In this document: in pieces, positions 21,908 through 31,624 of the stretch
How the letters are laid out: each line of letters starts with the position of its first letter
How positions within the stretch are numbered: position 1 is the stretch's first letter
Origin: Mycobacterium lehmannii
GTDB taxonomy: Bacteria > Actinomycetota > Actinomycetes > Mycobacteriales > Mycobacteriaceae
Reading direction: 5' to 3'
DNA length: 64,000 nt
Assembly (NCBI RefSeq): GCF_002245535.1
Contig: NZ_NKCN01000004.1
Location: 124,001-188,000 of the forward strand
The notes under the pieces: model-generated
The model's database searches: none
What the model was told of the DNA's origin: nothing
The model's input: only the letters and a program-made list of their open reading frames with translations
Position numbers and translations under genes: made by a program

Positions 21908-22786
21908 TTAGCGCTTTTCCAGCGCCTCGGTGCGCGCGCTCATCGACCGGCCCAACGCGGCGACCTCGGCGTCCATCTTCGGCAGCAGATCCGGCACCGT
22001 CTTGAGCGTGGCCCGCTCCCCCAGCCGCGACGCCAGCAGCGGCTTGAGCCAGCGCATCAGGCCGACGAACCGCGGGCAGTTGATCTGCCGCTTGCGGGCC
22101 ACGATGCCAGCGACGAACAACTCACCGCACTTGTCCACCGAGGTGGTCTTGCCCAGCGGCCCGGGCAGAGAGTCGAGCATCTTGCGCGCGCTCGGCAGGT
22201 CCGAGCGACTCTCCCGGACCAGCGGCGTGTCGATCCACAGCATGTGCGCCGACCCGACGTCGACACCGTGGTGCGCGACCTCCAAGCGCAGCGCGTTGGC
22301 GAAATGCTCGGCGGCCGCCTTCGAGGCGTCATAAGGAGCCATGCCGGCCGAGGCAGCGTAGGCGGCCGCCGACGACACCACCAGGACGTAGCCGCGCCGG
22401 TCGATCACCGAGGGCAGCGCAGCGCGCACGGTGTGGAACACGCCGACGACGTTGACGTCCATGATCGTCTGGAACGCCTGCGGGTCGACCCCGAGCACCG
22501 ACCCGTAGGTTGCGATGCCGGCGTTGGCCATCACGATGTCGATGCCGCCGAACCGTTCGACTCCCTTGGCGACCGCCGCCTCCATCGCCGCCAGGTCGCG
22601 CACGTCGGCGACCGATGTCACCACCCCGTCCTCGCCGAACCGGGCAGCGACCTGGGCCAACCGGTCGGCGTCGAGGTCGGTCAGCACGAGCTTGGCGCCC
22701 TTGTCGTGCAGCCGCCGGGCCACCTCTTCGCCGATGCCGTTCGCCCCGCCGGTGATCAACGCGACTTTGCCGTTCAGTGAACTCAT
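21908..22786 (-). CDS. Short-chain dehydrogenase/reductase
   Basis: A 292-residue classical SDR (Rv2129c position). The cofactor site is TGGANGIGEEVA (about 12-23), LTDLDADRL suggests NAD(H) preference through its Asp, and the structural motif is MANAGIATYG. The catalytic set is Ser in VVSSAAAY and Tyr-x3-Lys in YDASKAAAEHF. The C-terminal 60 residues (after CPRFVGLMRWLKPLL) are longer than the minimal fold and amphipathic, a feature of SDRs acting on lipids near membranes. The substrate is unknown. It is followed by palindromic elements on both sides. Confidence 0.9.
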   Translation of the reverse strand: MSSLNGKVALITGGANGIGEEVARRLHDKGAKLVLTDLDADRLAQVAARFGEDGVVTSVADVRDLAAMEAAVAKGVERFGGIDIVMANAGIATYGSVLGVDPQAFQTIMDVNVVGVFHTVRAALPSVIDRRGYVLVVSSAAAYAASAGMAPYDASKAAAEHFANALRLEVAHHGVDVGSAHMLWIDTPLVRESRSDLPSARKMLDSLPGPLGKTTSVDKCGELFVAGIVARKRQINCPRFVGLMRWLKPLLASRLGERATLKTVPDLLPKMDAEVAALGRSMSARTEALEKR

Positions 22787-22837
22787 GGCGGCTAAGGTAC
22801 CGCGCCGGCGGCGGCATTCGACGCACGTTCAGCGCGC

Positions 22838-22901
22838 CGCGAGGGTGCACAAATGGCTGGGAAACCAGCGGCGTGTCGTCGACAGACGCGCGCACTCGCC
22901 G
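22838..22901. repeat. Palindromic intergenic element, copy 3 (about 64 nt)
   Basis: Arms CGCGAGGGTGC (22838-22848) and GCACTCGCCG (22892-22901) pair imperfectly, with a bulge. The interior again has GCGGCGTGTCG, identical to copy 2 over 11 nt. It lies between the SDR start and the end of mshC. Confidence 0.6.
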
Positions 22902-22909
22902 CAACGGGG

Positions 22910-24148
22910 CTACAGCGCGATGCCCAGCAACGCGTCGACGGCGGTCGCCACCGTGTGCCCCGCCTCGGGGTCGTGGCCGCCGTAGCTCAGCGCGTCGGTT
23001 GTCCAACCGTCCAGCGCCGCAAGCGCTTTCGGGGTGTCCAGATCGTCGGCGAGGTACCGGCGAACCCGCTGCACGACATCGGTCGCATTCGGCGCGCCGG
23101 GCAGCGCGACCGCCGCACGCCAACGACCCAGCCGCTCGACCGCCTCGGCGAGCACCGCGTCACTCCAGTACCGGTCGGCACGGTAGTGACCGGCGAACAG
23201 CCCGAGCCGGATCGCCGCGGGGTCGACGCCCTCGGCGCGCAGCCGCGAGACCAGCACCAGGTTCCCGCGGCTCTTGCTCATCTTGTGGCCGTCCCAGCCG
23301 ATCATGCCGGCGTGCACGTAGTGACGCGCGAATCTGCGCTCGCCGGTGACGGATTCGGCGTGCGCGGCGGAGAACTCGTGGTGCGGGAAGATCAGGTCGC
23401 TGCCGCCGCCCTGGATGTCGAGGTCGGTGCCGATGCGGCTCAGGGCGATGGCCGCACATTCGACGTGCCATCCCGGGCGGCCCGGCCCGAACGGCGACGG
23501 CCAACTCGGCTCCCCCGCCCGTTGCGCCTGCCACAGCAGCGCATCGAGTTCGTCGCCCTTCCCCGGTCGCTCCGGGTCGCCGCCGCGTTCGGCGAACAAC
23601 CGGGCCATGGTGTCGCGGTCGTAGCCGGACTCGTAACCGAACTGTGCGGTGGCGTCGGCGCGGAAGTACACGTCGGGATACTCGGCGTCGTCGACGATGT
23701 AGGCGGCACCTGAGGCCAACAGCTTCTCCACCACCTCGATGACCTCGGCGATGGCCTCGGTGGCGGCGACGTAGTCGTGCGGCGGCAGCACCCGCAGCGC
23801 GGCCATGTCCTCGCTGAACAGCCGGGTCTCGCGGTCGGCGAGTTCGCGCCAGTCGATGCCGTCGCGCTGCGCGCGTTCGAACAGCGGGTCGTCCACGTCG
23901 GTGATGTTCTGCACGTAGTGCACCCGATGCCCGGCGTCCAGCCAAATGCGGTGCACGAGGTCGAAGGCGAGGTAGGTGGCGGCGTGGCCGAGGTGGGTCG
24001 CGTCGTAGGGCGTGATGCCGCAGACGTACATCGTGGCCGTCTCGCCCGCGCTGACGGGACGGACCTGCCGGTCGGCGCTGTCGTAGAGGCGCAGCTGCGG
24101 TCCCCGGCCCGGCAGCGCCGGGACGACGGGAGCCGGCCACGAATTCAT
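22910..24148 (-). CDS. mshC: L-cysteine:glucosaminyl-inositol ligase MshC
   Basis: MshC joins cysteine to GlcN-inositol with ATP in mycothiol synthesis, the main thiol system of actinobacteria. The 412-residue product has the class I synthetase-like fold of CysRS. The zinc Cys is in [16 protein letters not shown] (Cys43), the HIGH-type motif is HLGH at 52-55, and [11 protein letters not shown] and [11 protein letters not shown] supply other zinc ligands. The KMSKS loop is [12 protein letters not shown]. The ATG at 24148 is preferred over an upstream in-frame ATG at 24199 because it gives the family length. It lies upstream of no same-strand gene and downstream of cysQ, as in M. tuberculosis. 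Confidence 0.96.
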   Translation of the reverse strand: MNSWPAPVVPALPGRGPQLRLYDSADRQVRPVSAGETATMYVCGITPYDATHLGHAATYLAFDLVHRIWLDAGHRVHYVQNITDVDDPLFERAQRDGIDWRELADRETRLFSEDMAALRVLPPHDYVAATEAIAEVIEVVEKLLASGAAYIVDDAEYPDVYFRADATAQFGYESGYDRDTMARLFAERGGDPERPGKGDELDALLWQAQRAGEPSWPSPFGPGRPGWHVECAAIALSRIGTDLDIQGGGSDLIFPHHEFSAAHAESVTGERRFARHYVHAGMIGWDGHKMSKSRGNLVLVSRLRAEGVDPAAIRLGLFAGHYRADRYWSDAVLAEAVERLGRWRAAVALPGAPNATDVVQRVRRYLADDLDTPKALAALDGWTTDALSYGGHDPEAGHTVATAVDALLGIAL

Positions 24149-24205
24149 AGTCTCGACTCTAGGCATCGATCTGACCGACATCGCGGGCGGCCGTTTCATT
24201 CCCGA

Positions 24206-24985
24206 TCAGTCCCTCCAGCGGCTCCGATACGCCGAGAGGATCTCCTTGAGCAGCGCCTCGCTGAGCTCGGGCCGGCACATCAACAGGTCGGGCAGGTAGG
24301 GGTCGCGCCGGTTGTAGACCAGCTCCGAGCCGTCGATGCGCGACGCGTGCAGACCCGCGGCCTGCACCACGCCGGCGGGCGCGGCCGAATCCCACTCCCA
24401 CTGTCCGCCGGCGTGCAGGTAGGCGTCGACGTCACCGCGCACCACCGCCATCGCCTTGGCGCCCGCGGACCCGATGCGCACCAACTGGATGTCCATCCGG
24501 TCGCGCAGCCACCACAGCACCGGCGGCGGCCGGTTGGAGCTGGCCGTGATCAGGATGGGGCCGTCGGCGCGGGGCGGCGGCGGGGTGACGGTGTCGGTGC
24601 GGTAGACCTCGTTGCGCGCGGGTAGCGCGACCGCGGCGTCGGTGATGCGCCCGTTAGGCCCGCCGTCGCGTCGCCACAGCGCGATGTGCACCGCCCAGTC
24701 CGTGCGCCGCGGCATCGAGTACTCGTGGGTGCCGTCGACCGGGTCGACGATCCACACCCGGTCGGCGTCGACGCGGGACAGATCGTCGACCGCTTCTTCG
24801 GAGAGCACCTTGTCGTCGGGCCGCTCAGCGCGAAGCCGATCGAGGATCAGCCTGTTGGCCAGCTTGTCGCCGGTGTCGCCGAGGTCGTACGGGTCGTAGA
24901 AACCCACTTCCTCGCGGACCTTCAGCAGCATCTCGCCCGCCTCGGCGGCCACCTCGGCGGCCAACGCCGCATCAGTCAGGGTCAT
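24206..24985 (-). CDS. cysQ: 3'-phosphoadenosine-5'-phosphate / inositol monophosphatase-family phosphatase CysQ
   Basis: CysQ removes the 3'-phosphate from PAP(S), recycling by-products of sulfate assimilation; the mycobacterial enzyme also acts on other phosphates. The 259 residues show the lithium-sensitive phosphatase fold: LSEEAVDD for the first metal ligand, [12 protein letters not shown] (the DPxDGT motif) and, near the C terminus, [19 protein letters not shown] with the WDxAAp motif. It lies between mshC and the SCO1664-family gene with gaps of 57 and 3 bp, so it belongs to a cysteine/mycothiol-related operon. Confidence 0.94.
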   Translation of the reverse strand: MTLTDAALAAEVAAEAGEMLLKVREEVGFYDPYDLGDTGDKLANRLILDRLRAERPDDKVLSEEAVDDLSRVDADRVWIVDPVDGTHEYSMPRRTDWAVHIALWRRDGGPNGRITDAAVALPARNEVYRTDTVTPPPPRADGPILITASSNRPPPVLWWLRDRMDIQLVRIGSAGAKAMAVVRGDVDAYLHAGGQWEWDSAAPAGVVQAAGLHASRIDGSELVYNRRDPYLPDLLMCRPELSEALLKEILSAYRSRWRD

Positions 24986-24988
24986 CGC

Positions 24989-25822
24989 TCAGAACGCCGG
25001 CCACGGGATCGGGCGATGCCGATCGGGTGTGGGCATCACCGGATCGGTCAGCAGCGCAACGGTTCTGGAGAGCAACGCGGCAATCTCCCGCTCGGTGATG
25101 AGCGCGCACAGTTCGTCGCCTAACCCGTTGCGCAGCTGATCGCGCAGCGCGGCCACCGATTCCAGTGTCTGGTCGTCGACGGGTTTACCGGCCCAGCCCC
25201 ACAGCACGGTGCGCAGCTTGTCCTGGGTGTGCAGGGTCACCCCGTGGTCGACGCCGTACACCCGACCGTCGACGCCGGACAGGATGTGTCCGCCCTTGCG
25301 GTCGGCGTTGTTGACCAGCACGTCGAACACCGCCATCCGGCGCAACCGGTCGTCGTCGGCGTGCACCAGGGCGACCTCGTCGCCCGCGTAGTCGTAGGCC
25401 TGCAGGATCGGCAAAAAGCCGGGCGGAATGCGCCCTGCGGGAAGCAGATCCACCAGATCCGGCCCGTCCGGTCGTTCGTCGTCGACCTCGTCGCCCGGCT
25501 GGTCCACCCACAGCTGCACCATGCCCTCACCCGCCGGCCCTTCACGAATGATGGTGTAGGGCACGATATTCCATCCCAACGCTGCCGACACCAGATAGGC
25601 TCCGCGCTCGCGACCGGCCAGCGTTCCGTCGGGGAAGTCCCACAGCGGTGCCTCGCCCGCCACCGGCTTGTAGACGCAATGGACTTGGTGCTGCCCAAGA
25701 TTCGCCTCGCACAGGAAGGTCGCGTTGCTGGCCGATCGGATGCGCCCGATGACGGTCAGTTCACCGCGCCGCAGCACCTCTTCGCGGACCGCATCGGCCC
25801 CGCCGTCAGATGTCGATGTCAT
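24989..25822 (-). CDS. SCO1664-family protein (kinase-fold, TIGR03843 type)
   Basis: A 277-residue protein of an actinobacterial family with distant resemblance to PI3/PI4-type kinases. Visible motifs are FLCEANLGQHQVHCVYKP with the candidate nucleotide-binding Lys, GRERGAYLVSAALGW, VLVNNADRKGGHIL (resembling a catalytic D-x-x-N loop) and VYGVDHGVTLH (a DHG/DFG-like metal motif). The start at 25822 overlaps the preceding DUF3090 gene by 17 bp. This gene, DUF3090 and the phosphoglycerate-mutase-like gene recur together near mshC across actinobacteria. The substrate is unknown. Confidence 0.85.
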   Translation of the reverse strand: MTSTSDGGADAVREEVLRRGELTVIGRIRSASNATFLCEANLGQHQVHCVYKPVAGEAPLWDFPDGTLAGRERGAYLVSAALGWNIVPYTIIREGPAGEGMVQLWVDQPGDEVDDERPDGPDLVDLLPAGRIPPGFLPILQAYDYAGDEVALVHADDDRLRRMAVFDVLVNNADRKGGHILSGVDGRVYGVDHGVTLHTQDKLRTVLWGWAGKPVDDQTLESVAALRDQLRNGLGDELCALITEREIAALLSRTVALLTDPVMPTPDRHRPIPWPAF

Positions 25823-26393
25823 CGTCGGACTCGGCGAAGGCGCCGCGCCGATAGCCGTTGGTGCGCACGCAGATGTGGCCTTCGGGGTCCAGCGGTTCGT
25901 CACACAGTGGACAGGGCGGGCGGCCTGCCGAGATCACCCGGTTGGAGCGCGTCGCGAACTCGCGCGCGGATTCCGGTGTGAGGAACACACGGACCGCGTC
26001 GGGGCCCTCCTCTGCGTCGTCGAGCACCACCGACGCGTCGAACTCGGTTTCCGACACCGCCAGCAGTTCGACGACGACCGTCTGGGCTTCGGAGTCCCAG
26101 CCCAGTCCCATGGTGCCCACGCGGAACTCCGCGTCGACCGGAGTGATCAGCGGGCTGAGATCCTCGACATCACCGGTGTCGGGCGGAATCGGCGTTCCGA
26201 ACCGGCGATTGATCTCGAGCAGCAGCGCGGCAATCCGTTCGGCGAGCACGGCGACCTGCTGCTTCTCCAGAACCACCGACACAACGCGCTTGTCGTGGAC
26301 GGCCTGCAAGTAGAACGTGCGATTACCGGGTTGGCCGACGGTCCCGGCCACGAATCGGTCGGGTGTGCGGAAGACGTGGATTGCGCGGGCCAT
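25806..26393 (-). CDS. DUF3090 family protein with C-terminal zinc-ribbon-like motif
   Basis: A 195-residue protein of the DUF3090 (TIGR03847) family, always found with SCO1664-type and phosphoglycerate-mutase-like proteins. It starts MARAIHVFRTPDRFVAGTVGQ at 26393. The middle has EKQQVAVLAERIAALLLEINRR. The C terminus carries CPLCDEPLDPEGHIC, which could bind zinc, and an acidic tail (ESDDDIDI). The overlap with the next gene suggests translational coupling. Function is unknown. Confidence 0.87.
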   Translation of the reverse strand: MARAIHVFRTPDRFVAGTVGQPGNRTFYLQAVHDKRVVSVVLEKQQVAVLAERIAALLLEINRRFGTPIPPDTGDVEDLSPLITPVDAEFRVGTMGLGWDSEAQTVVVELLAVSETEFDASVVLDDAEEGPDAVRVFLTPESAREFATRSNRVISAGRPPCPLCDEPLDPEGHICVRTNGYRRGAFAESDDDIDI

Positions 26394-26439
26394 GGCACCT
26401 CCCAAAATACCGGTTGGGGCTTGTCACCCGTAATTGCGA

Positions 26440-27144
26440 CTAGCCGGTGGACCCGCCGACGACGGCATCCTCCGGCGGCACCTCGCCGTCTTCCGCGTCG
26501 CTTTTCGCGGGTTTGGGCGCCAGCCCCGACGTGAGTTGGTCACCAGTGTGGTTGACGTGGATCACGAACGGCCGCACCGCCGTGTAACGGATCACGCTCA
26601 TCGACGCCGGGTCGGCGGTGATCCGCTGAAAGCTGTCGAGATGGGTGCCGAGCGCGTCGGCGACAATGGCTTTGATCACATCGCCGTGAGTGCAGGCGAC
26701 CCACAGCACGTCGCCCTCGTGCTCCTCGGCGAGTCGACGGTCGTGCTCACGGACCGCGGACACCGCGCGGGCCTGCACGTGGGCCAGGCCCTCCCCGCCG
26801 GGGAACACCGCGGCGCTGGGCTGCTGCTGCACCACCGCCCACAGCGGCTCGGAGACCAAGTCGGCGATCTTGCGCCCGGTCCAGGCCCCGTAGTCGACCT
26901 CCGAGATCCGGTCGTCGACGATCGGCGTCAGGCCCAGCGCCGCGGCCAGCGGTTCCACGGTTCGTTCGCAGCGCAACAGCGGCGAGCGCACGATCGCGCG
27001 GATCGGCAGCGAACCGATGCGGGTTGCCACCGCATGCGCCTGTTCGCGACCCTTGTCGTCGAGGTCGACGCCCTCGGACCGGCCCGCCAGCGTGTGCGCG
27101 GTGTTGGACGTCGAGCGGCCGTGCCGCAACAGGATGACCGTCAT
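26440..27144 (-). CDS. Histidine phosphatase family protein (MSMEG_4193/TIGR03848 phosphoglycerate-mutase-like)
   Basis: A 234-residue histidine phosphatase. The phospho-acceptor motif is [10 protein letters not shown] at residues 5-14, the second Arg lies in [27 protein letters not shown] follows, and [16 protein letters not shown] supplies the second catalytic His. The C-terminal 25 residues are charged and variable. ATG at 27144 overlaps the uppP stop (ATGA). It forms the conserved trio with DUF3090 and the SCO1664-family protein. The physiological substrate is unknown, and true glycolytic mutase activity is unlikely. Confidence 0.88.
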   Translation of the reverse strand: MTVILLRHGRSTSNTAHTLAGRSEGVDLDDKGREQAHAVATRIGSLPIRAIVRSPLLRCERTVEPLAAALGLTPIVDDRISEVDYGAWTGRKIADLVSEPLWAVVQQQPSAAVFPGGEGLAHVQARAVSAVREHDRRLAEEHEGDVLWVACTHGDVIKAIVADALGTHLDSFQRITADPASMSVIRYTAVRPFVIHVNHTGDQLTSGLAPKPAKSDAEDGEVPPEDAVVGGSTG

Positions 27145-27989
27145 GTCGCTGCCACCACACCCGTCCCCAACAAGATCAGCACCACGGTGCCCAGCATGAC
27201 GCGATACCCGACGAACCAGTACATGCTGTGCCTGACCAGGAACCGCAGGAACCAAGCCACTGCGGCGAAACCGACCACGAACGCGATCAGCGTGGCCACC
27301 AGCAACTGCGGGCCGGTCGCGCTCATCCCCTCCCCGACGGGATGGAACGCGTCGGGAAGCGAGAACAACCCGGAGGCGAACACCGCGGGGATGGCCAGAA
27401 GAAAACCGAACCGGGCGGCCAGCTCGCGGTTGAGACCGAGGAAGAGCCCGGCGCTGATCGTCGCGCCGGAACGGGACACACCGGGCAGCAGGGCCAGGCA
27501 CTGCGCGAAGCCCACGATGATGCTGTCCTTCCACGTCAGCTGTTCGACGGTGCGCGCCTGGCGGCCGAAGTACTCGGCGGCGGCGATGACGGCCGAGAAC
27601 ACGATCAGCGCGATCGCGATCGCCCACAGATTGCGTGCGCCGGTGCGGATCTGGTCCTTGAACAGCAGCCCGAGGACGGCGATGGGGATGGTCCCGACGA
27701 TCACATACCAACCCAACCAGTAGTCGGCGTTGCGGTGCGCGGTGACAAACAAGCCGTTGAACCAGGCCTTGACGATGCGCCCGATGTCCTTGGCGAAGTA
27801 GAGCAGGACCGCGAACTCGGTGCCCAACTGGGTGACGGCGGTGAACGACGCCCCGGCGTCGTCGGCGAAGAACACGCGCGACGTGATCGCCAGGTGCCCC
27901 GAGGAGCTGACGGGCAGGAACTCGGTCAGCCCCTGCACAATCGCGAGGACGACGACCTGCACCCACGACATCGCCGGCACGTCCGTCAC
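27141..27989 (-). CDS. uppP: Undecaprenyl-diphosphatase
   Basis: UppP (BacA) dephosphorylates undecaprenyl (here probably decaprenyl) diphosphate, recycling the lipid carrier for peptidoglycan and arabinogalactan, and confers low-level bacitracin resistance. The 282-residue integral membrane protein has the (E/Q)-rich motif [16 protein letters not shown] near residue 18 and the second repeat [20 protein letters not shown] near residue 165. About eight hydrophobic helices are visible. An internal ATG at 27971 is an alternative start. It is the first gene of a minus-strand operon running to mshC. Confidence 0.96.
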   Translation of the reverse strand: MTDVPAMSWVQVVVLAIVQGLTEFLPVSSSGHLAITSRVFFADDAGASFTAVTQLGTEFAVLLYFAKDIGRIVKAWFNGLFVTAHRNADYWLGWYVIVGTIPIAVLGLLFKDQIRTGARNLWAIAIALIVFSAVIAAAEYFGRQARTVEQLTWKDSIIVGFAQCLALLPGVSRSGATISAGLFLGLNRELAARFGFLLAIPAVFASGLFSLPDAFHPVGEGMSATGPQLLVATLIAFVVGFAAVAWFLRFLVRHSMYWFVGYRVMLGTVVLILLGTGVVAAT

Positions 27990-28015
27990 GACGACGACCG
28001 TACCGTGGGCGGGTG

Positions 28016-28327
28016 TTAGCGACCGGTCCGCGCCACCGGCTCTGCGGACGCGACGAGATCACGCACCGCCGCGCCCACGCTGCGTCGGTCGGTGAGGTCG
28101 ATGTCGGTCAGCTTGCGGCTGGACACCGCGACCACGTCCTCCTCGTGCGGGACCGGTCCCGCCAACCGCGGGCGGTAGATCTCGACGACCAGCATCTGGC
28201 GCTCGACATGGAACGAGAAGCTGCGGCCGTCGCCCACCTGGCCGAAGCCGCTGGCATACAGGCCGGTGGTCATGTCCTCGATGACAAACTCACCGGCGCC
28301 GGTCGCGCGGTCCGTGGCGAGGGTCAT
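28016..28327 (-). CDS. Conserved hypothetical protein (Rv2137c-like)
   Basis: A 103-residue soluble protein in the place of Rv2137c, 26 bp upstream of uppP. The sequence has alternating hydrophobic and charged strands ([17 protein letters not shown]) and closes with a helix [18 protein letters not shown]. No cofactor or catalytic motif is visible and no family is recognised. Synteny and good coding character support it. Confidence 0.75.
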   Translation of the reverse strand: MTLATDRATGAGEFVIEDMTTGLYASGFGQVGDGRSFSFHVERQMLVVEIYRPRLAGPVPHEEDVVAVSSRKLTDIDLTDRRSVGAAVRDLVASAEPVARTGR

Positions 28328-28465
28328 GATCGCACCATACCGTTGACGCGGCCGCTAATTGGGAGGGCACGGCGAGCGGACGAAAGCCGACGCGCAGCGG
28401 TCTGCCTAGACTGGCCGTTCAGTCGCTTAACCGTACGCACGACCGAGAGCTACCCCTTGGCGCCC

Positions 28466-29506
28466 GTGGTAAACACATCGAATCAGCCGATTCGCCGGAT
28501 CGTGGCGGCGCTGGCTATCGTGCCGGCATTTGCGCTGGTCGGCGGCTGCTCGTCGGAAAGCTCCGACGCTCCTGCCACCATCGCGCCCGCGCAGGCCGCG
28601 GTGTCCCCACCGGTGGCCGGCCGGCCCGACGGCGTCGTGCGGCCGCTGGGCGCCGATGCGCAGGCGGCGATCGTCGACGCGGAAAGCGGCTCACTGGTGG
28701 TACTGGCGCCCGATCCGGCGGACCGATCGCAGGTCACGGTGTATTCCCCGGGCGGCGAGGACGCGGCGACGGTGTCGTTGTCCAGTCCCGCAACGGCGTT
28801 GACGGGTGACGGCGACGGCCAGGTCTACGCGGCGACGCGCGGCGGCTACCACCGGATCGACGTCGCCGGCCGCACCGCGACCAAGGTCGAGGTCGAGGGC
28901 CTGCCCGACACCGACTTCACCGCGATCGCGCGGCGCGCGGACGGCCGACTGGTGCTCGGGAGCGCCGACGGCGCCGTCTACACGTTGGGCTCAGACACCG
29001 CCGTAGCCGCTACGCTGAATATCTTTGCCCGTGTCGATGCGCTTGTCACACAAGGGAATACGGCCGTGGTACTGGACCGCGCCCAGACGTCGGTGACGGC
29101 GCTCACCGAGAACGGCGAGGAGCAGGCGCAGGCGCTACGGGCGGGCGAGGGTGCGACGACGATGGTCGCCGACCCGGCCGGTCGGGTGCTGGTGGCCGAC
29201 ACCCGCGGCGAGGGGCTCCTGGTCTTCGGCACCGATCCGCTGATCCTGCGTCAGCGGTACCCGGTGCGCGACGCCCCCTACGGCCTCGCCGGGTCGTCGA
29301 CGCTGGCCTGGGTGTCGCAGACTGCGACGAACGAGGTCGTTGGCTACGATCTGGCCACCGGCATTCCCGTCGAGAAGGTGCGATATCGAACCGTGCAGCA
29401 ACCGAACTCCCTGGCATTCGACGAATCCTCTGGCACCCTGTATGTGGTGTCCGGATCGGGAGCGGGTGTGCAGGTGATCGTCGACGCGGCGAGAGCGCAC
29501 GCATGA
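28466..29506 (+). CDS. lppL: Lipoprotein LppL, beta-propeller type
   Basis: A 346-residue exported lipoprotein. The signal peptide ends AFALVGGCSS, giving a lipobox Cys near residue 28. The rest is made of repeated short strands (GDGQVYAATRGG, DGRLVLGSADGAVYTLG, AGRVLVADTRGEGLLVFG, SGTLYVVSGSG), which suggests a six- or seven-bladed beta-propeller like YncE/NHL proteins. It probably acts outside the membrane as a binding or scaffold protein. The start is GTG 28466; a TTG three codons upstream is possible. Its stop overlaps the next start (ATGA), as in the lppL-pyrD order of M. tuberculosis. Confidence 0.87.
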   Translation: MVNTSNQPIRRIVAALAIVPAFALVGGCSSESSDAPATIAPAQAAVSPPVAGRPDGVVRPLGADAQAAIVDAESGSLVVLAPDPADRSQVTVYSPGGEDAATVSLSSPATALTGDGDGQVYAATRGGYHRIDVAGRTATKVEVEGLPDTDFTAIARRADGRLVLGSADGAVYTLGSDTAVAATLNIFARVDALVTQGNTAVVLDRAQTSVTALTENGEEQAQALRAGEGATTMVADPAGRVLVADTRGEGLLVFGTDPLILRQRYPVRDAPYGLAGSSTLAWVSQTATNEVVGYDLATGIPVEKVRYRTVQQPNSLAFDESSGTLYVVSGSGAGVQVIVDAARAHA

Positions 29507-29772
29507 GCGCACTTCACCGCGGACGGATGCCAGCGGCCTGGGAGGACGCCGTCAAATCAGACCTCTCAGACGACTACGAATGGATTCCGCTGCGGTTGCC
29601 GCCGGACGTCACGCGAGTCAGCGCCTCGACCCGGTTGTCGATCGAGGCCGAATACCGAGGCTGGGAACTCACCCGCGTCAGGCTCTACACCGACGGTTCG
29701 CGACGGGTGTTGCTGCGCCGCAAGAAGACCGCAGCCAGCCGGATGAACATCCCGGAGCAGCCCGCACAGTGA
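29503..29772 (+). CDS. DUF5703 family protein
   Basis: An 89-residue basic protein between lppL and pyrD. The core is [21 protein letters not shown], then [28 protein letters not shown], matching what I recall of the DUF5703 family. The first ATG overlaps the lppL stop; a second ATG at 29527 would give the commoner family length. No function is known. Confidence 0.78.
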   Translation: MSALHRGRMPAAWEDAVKSDLSDDYEWIPLRLPPDVTRVSASTRLSIEAEYRGWELTRVRLYTDGSRRVLLRRKKTAASRMNIPEQPAQ

Positions 29773-29776
29773 GGCG

Positions 29777-30838
29777 ATGATGTACGGCGCGCTGCGGCGG
29801 GCGCTGTTTCTCGTTGCACCCGAACGGATTCACACGTGGGTCTTCGCACTGCTGCGGGCCGTCACCTATCCGCCGTGGACCAGGCGCGCGTTGAGACGGT
29901 GGTTGGGACCCCGCGATCCGATACTGGCCAGCACGGTGTTCGGTGTTCGGTTTCCCGGACCGCTGGGCCTGGCCGCCGGGTTCGACAAGAACGGCAGCGG
30001 ACTGCACGCGTGGGGCGCACTCGGCTTCGGTTACGCCGAGGTGGGCACCGTCACCGCCCAAGCCCAGCCCGGCAATCCGAAACCGCGGATGTTTCGGCTG
30101 CCCGACGACCATGCGCTGTTGAACCGGATGGGATTCAACAACCACGGCGCGGGCGAACTCGCGGTGAGGCTCGCCCGGCACGTTCCCGATATCCCCATCG
30201 GCGTGAACATCGGCAAGACGAAGATCACGCCGCCGGAGGAGGCGGTGCAGGATTACGCGACATCGGCGCGTCTGCTGGGACCGCTCGCCTCGTTCGTGGT
30301 GGTCAACGTCAGCTCTCCGAACACTCCGGGGCTGCGCGACCTGCAGGCGGTTTCGTCGTTGCGCCCGATCCTGACCGCGGTGCTGGCGGAGACGTCGAAA
30401 CCAGTGCTGGTGAAGATCGCACCGGACCTGTCCGACGAAGACGTCGATGAAATCGCCGACCTGGCAGTCGATCTCGGCCTGGCCGGAATCGTCGCCACCA
30501 ACACGACCGTGTCGCGCGACGGGTTGGCCACGCCGGGCCTCGACGAACTGGGGCCCGGCGGGATCTCCGGGCGGCCGGTGGCCACACGTTCGGTCGAGGT
30601 GCTGCGCAGGCTCTATCGCCGCGTCGGGGACAGGCTGGTGCTGATCAGTGTCGGCGGCATCGAAACCGCCGACGACGCGTGGGACCGGATCGCCTCCGGA
30701 GCCTCACTCCTGCAGGGCTACACCGGATTCGTGTACGGCGGCGGGCTGTGGGCCAAAGGCATCCACGACGGAATCGCCCGCCGCCTTCACGAGGGGGGCT
30801 TCGGCTCACTGGCCGAAGCGGTCGGTTCTGCGGCCTAG
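29777..30838 (+). CDS. pyrD: Quinone-dependent dihydroorotate dehydrogenase (class 2)
   Basis: PyrD oxidises dihydroorotate to orotate in pyrimidine synthesis and passes electrons to menaquinone at the membrane. The 353-residue form has the N-terminal membrane-associating helix pair ([18 protein letters not shown]). The FMN barrel follows, with [15 protein letters not shown], the PyrD signature [21 protein letters not shown] holding the catalytic Ser, KIAPDLSD, and the phosphate loop [12 protein letters not shown] with GYTGFVYGG. Its stop codon overlaps that of the short convergent gene. Confidence 0.96.
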   Translation: MMYGALRRALFLVAPERIHTWVFALLRAVTYPPWTRRALRRWLGPRDPILASTVFGVRFPGPLGLAAGFDKNGSGLHAWGALGFGYAEVGTVTAQAQPGNPKPRMFRLPDDHALLNRMGFNNHGAGELAVRLARHVPDIPIGVNIGKTKITPPEEAVQDYATSARLLGPLASFVVVNVSSPNTPGLRDLQAVSSLRPILTAVLAETSKPVLVKIAPDLSDEDVDEIADLAVDLGLAGIVATNTTVSRDGLATPGLDELGPGGISGRPVATRSVEVLRRLYRRVGDRLVLISVGGIETADDAWDRIASGASLLQGYTGFVYGGGLWAKGIHDGIARRLHEGGFGSLAEAVGSAA

Positions 30839-30963
30839 CTTGCGCGCTTGCGCTTGCGGATGAACTCACCCGCCTCGGCTTCGCGCTGACGCTTCTCAGC
30901 GCGCCGGTCCTTGAGGGACCGTTCAGCCTTCTTCAGGCTTCTACCGGGTTTCTTGTCAGCCAT
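30835..30963 (-). CDS. Small basic conserved protein (42 aa)
   Basis: A short frame from ATG 30963 to TAG 30835. It has a good AAGGAG ribosome site 6 bp upstream. The product starts [20 protein letters not shown] and ends with a FIRKRKRAS tail. About half of the residues are Lys, Arg or Glu, predicting one long charged helix that could bind nucleic acid. The strong ribosome site and the fact that it abuts the pyrD stop exactly support a real gene. I recall similar short Lys-rich ORFs at this place in mycobacteria but cannot name a family. Confidence 0.65.
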   Translation of the reverse strand: MADKKPGRSLKKAERSLKDRRAEKRQREAEAGEFIRKRKRAS

Positions 30964-31075
30964 TGTCGCTCCTTAAGCAGAAGTGGCAATCACTCACCTG
31001 CGACCATACGTCAGTTCCTCAGAAAAGCCAGCCGTGCAGGAAATCGGAGCGCGCAGAGCAGATTTCAGTGTTCTG

Positions 31076-31606
31076 CTACTTCTGCTCGTAGGTGCCGTGG
31101 ATCAGCGCCCGCGCGATCGCGTGCTGAAACAGGTTGAACCCGAGGTACGCCGGAGTCGCGTCCTCGGGCAGATCGAGCTTCTCCACGTCGACGGCGTGCA
31201 CGGCGACGATGTAGCGGTGGGGGCCGTGTCCCGGAGGCGGGGCGGCGCCGATGAAGCGCTGGAGGCCGGCGTCGTTGCGCAGCGTGAGCGCATCGCCGGG
31301 AAGGCCGCTGCCGTCACCCACTCCCTCGGGCAGTTCGGTGACGGTGGCGGGCAGGTTGGCCACCGCCCAGTGCCAGAAGCCGGACGCGGTCGGGGCGTCG
31401 GGGTCATAGACCGTGACCGCGAAGCTGCGGGTCTCCTCGGGGAAGCCCGACCAGGTCAGGTGCGGCGAGACATCGTTTCCCCCGGCACCCATGATGCCGC
31501 TGACCTGGTCGTTGCCCAGCGCGTCGCCGTCGTTGAAGGTGTCCGAGGACACCGTGAACGAGGGCAACTCGGGGAGGAACTCGTAGGGGTTGTAATCAAA
31601 CGCCAT
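31076..31606 (-). CDS. PEBP-family (YbhB/YbcL, Raf-kinase-inhibitor-like) protein
   Basis: A 176-residue cytosolic protein at the Rv2140c position. Family motifs are [29 protein letters not shown] (split here by normal family spacing), [34 protein letters not shown] and a C-terminal helix [18 protein letters not shown]. The conserved His/Asp pocket binds anionic ligands in relatives; the M. tuberculosis protein can bind phosphatidylethanolamine. It is 18 bp downstream of the M20 peptidase gene on the same strand. Confidence 0.93.
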   Translation of the reverse strand: MAFDYNPYEFLPELPSFTVSSDTFNDGDALGNDQVSGIMGAGGNDVSPHLTWSGFPEETRSFAVTVYDPDAPTASGFWHWAVANLPATVTELPEGVGDGSGLPGDALTLRNDAGLQRFIGAAPPPGHGPHRYIVAVHAVDVEKLDLPEDATPAYLGFNLFQHAIARALIHGTYEQK

Positions 31607-31624
31607 GACTCGTCCTTTCGTCGA

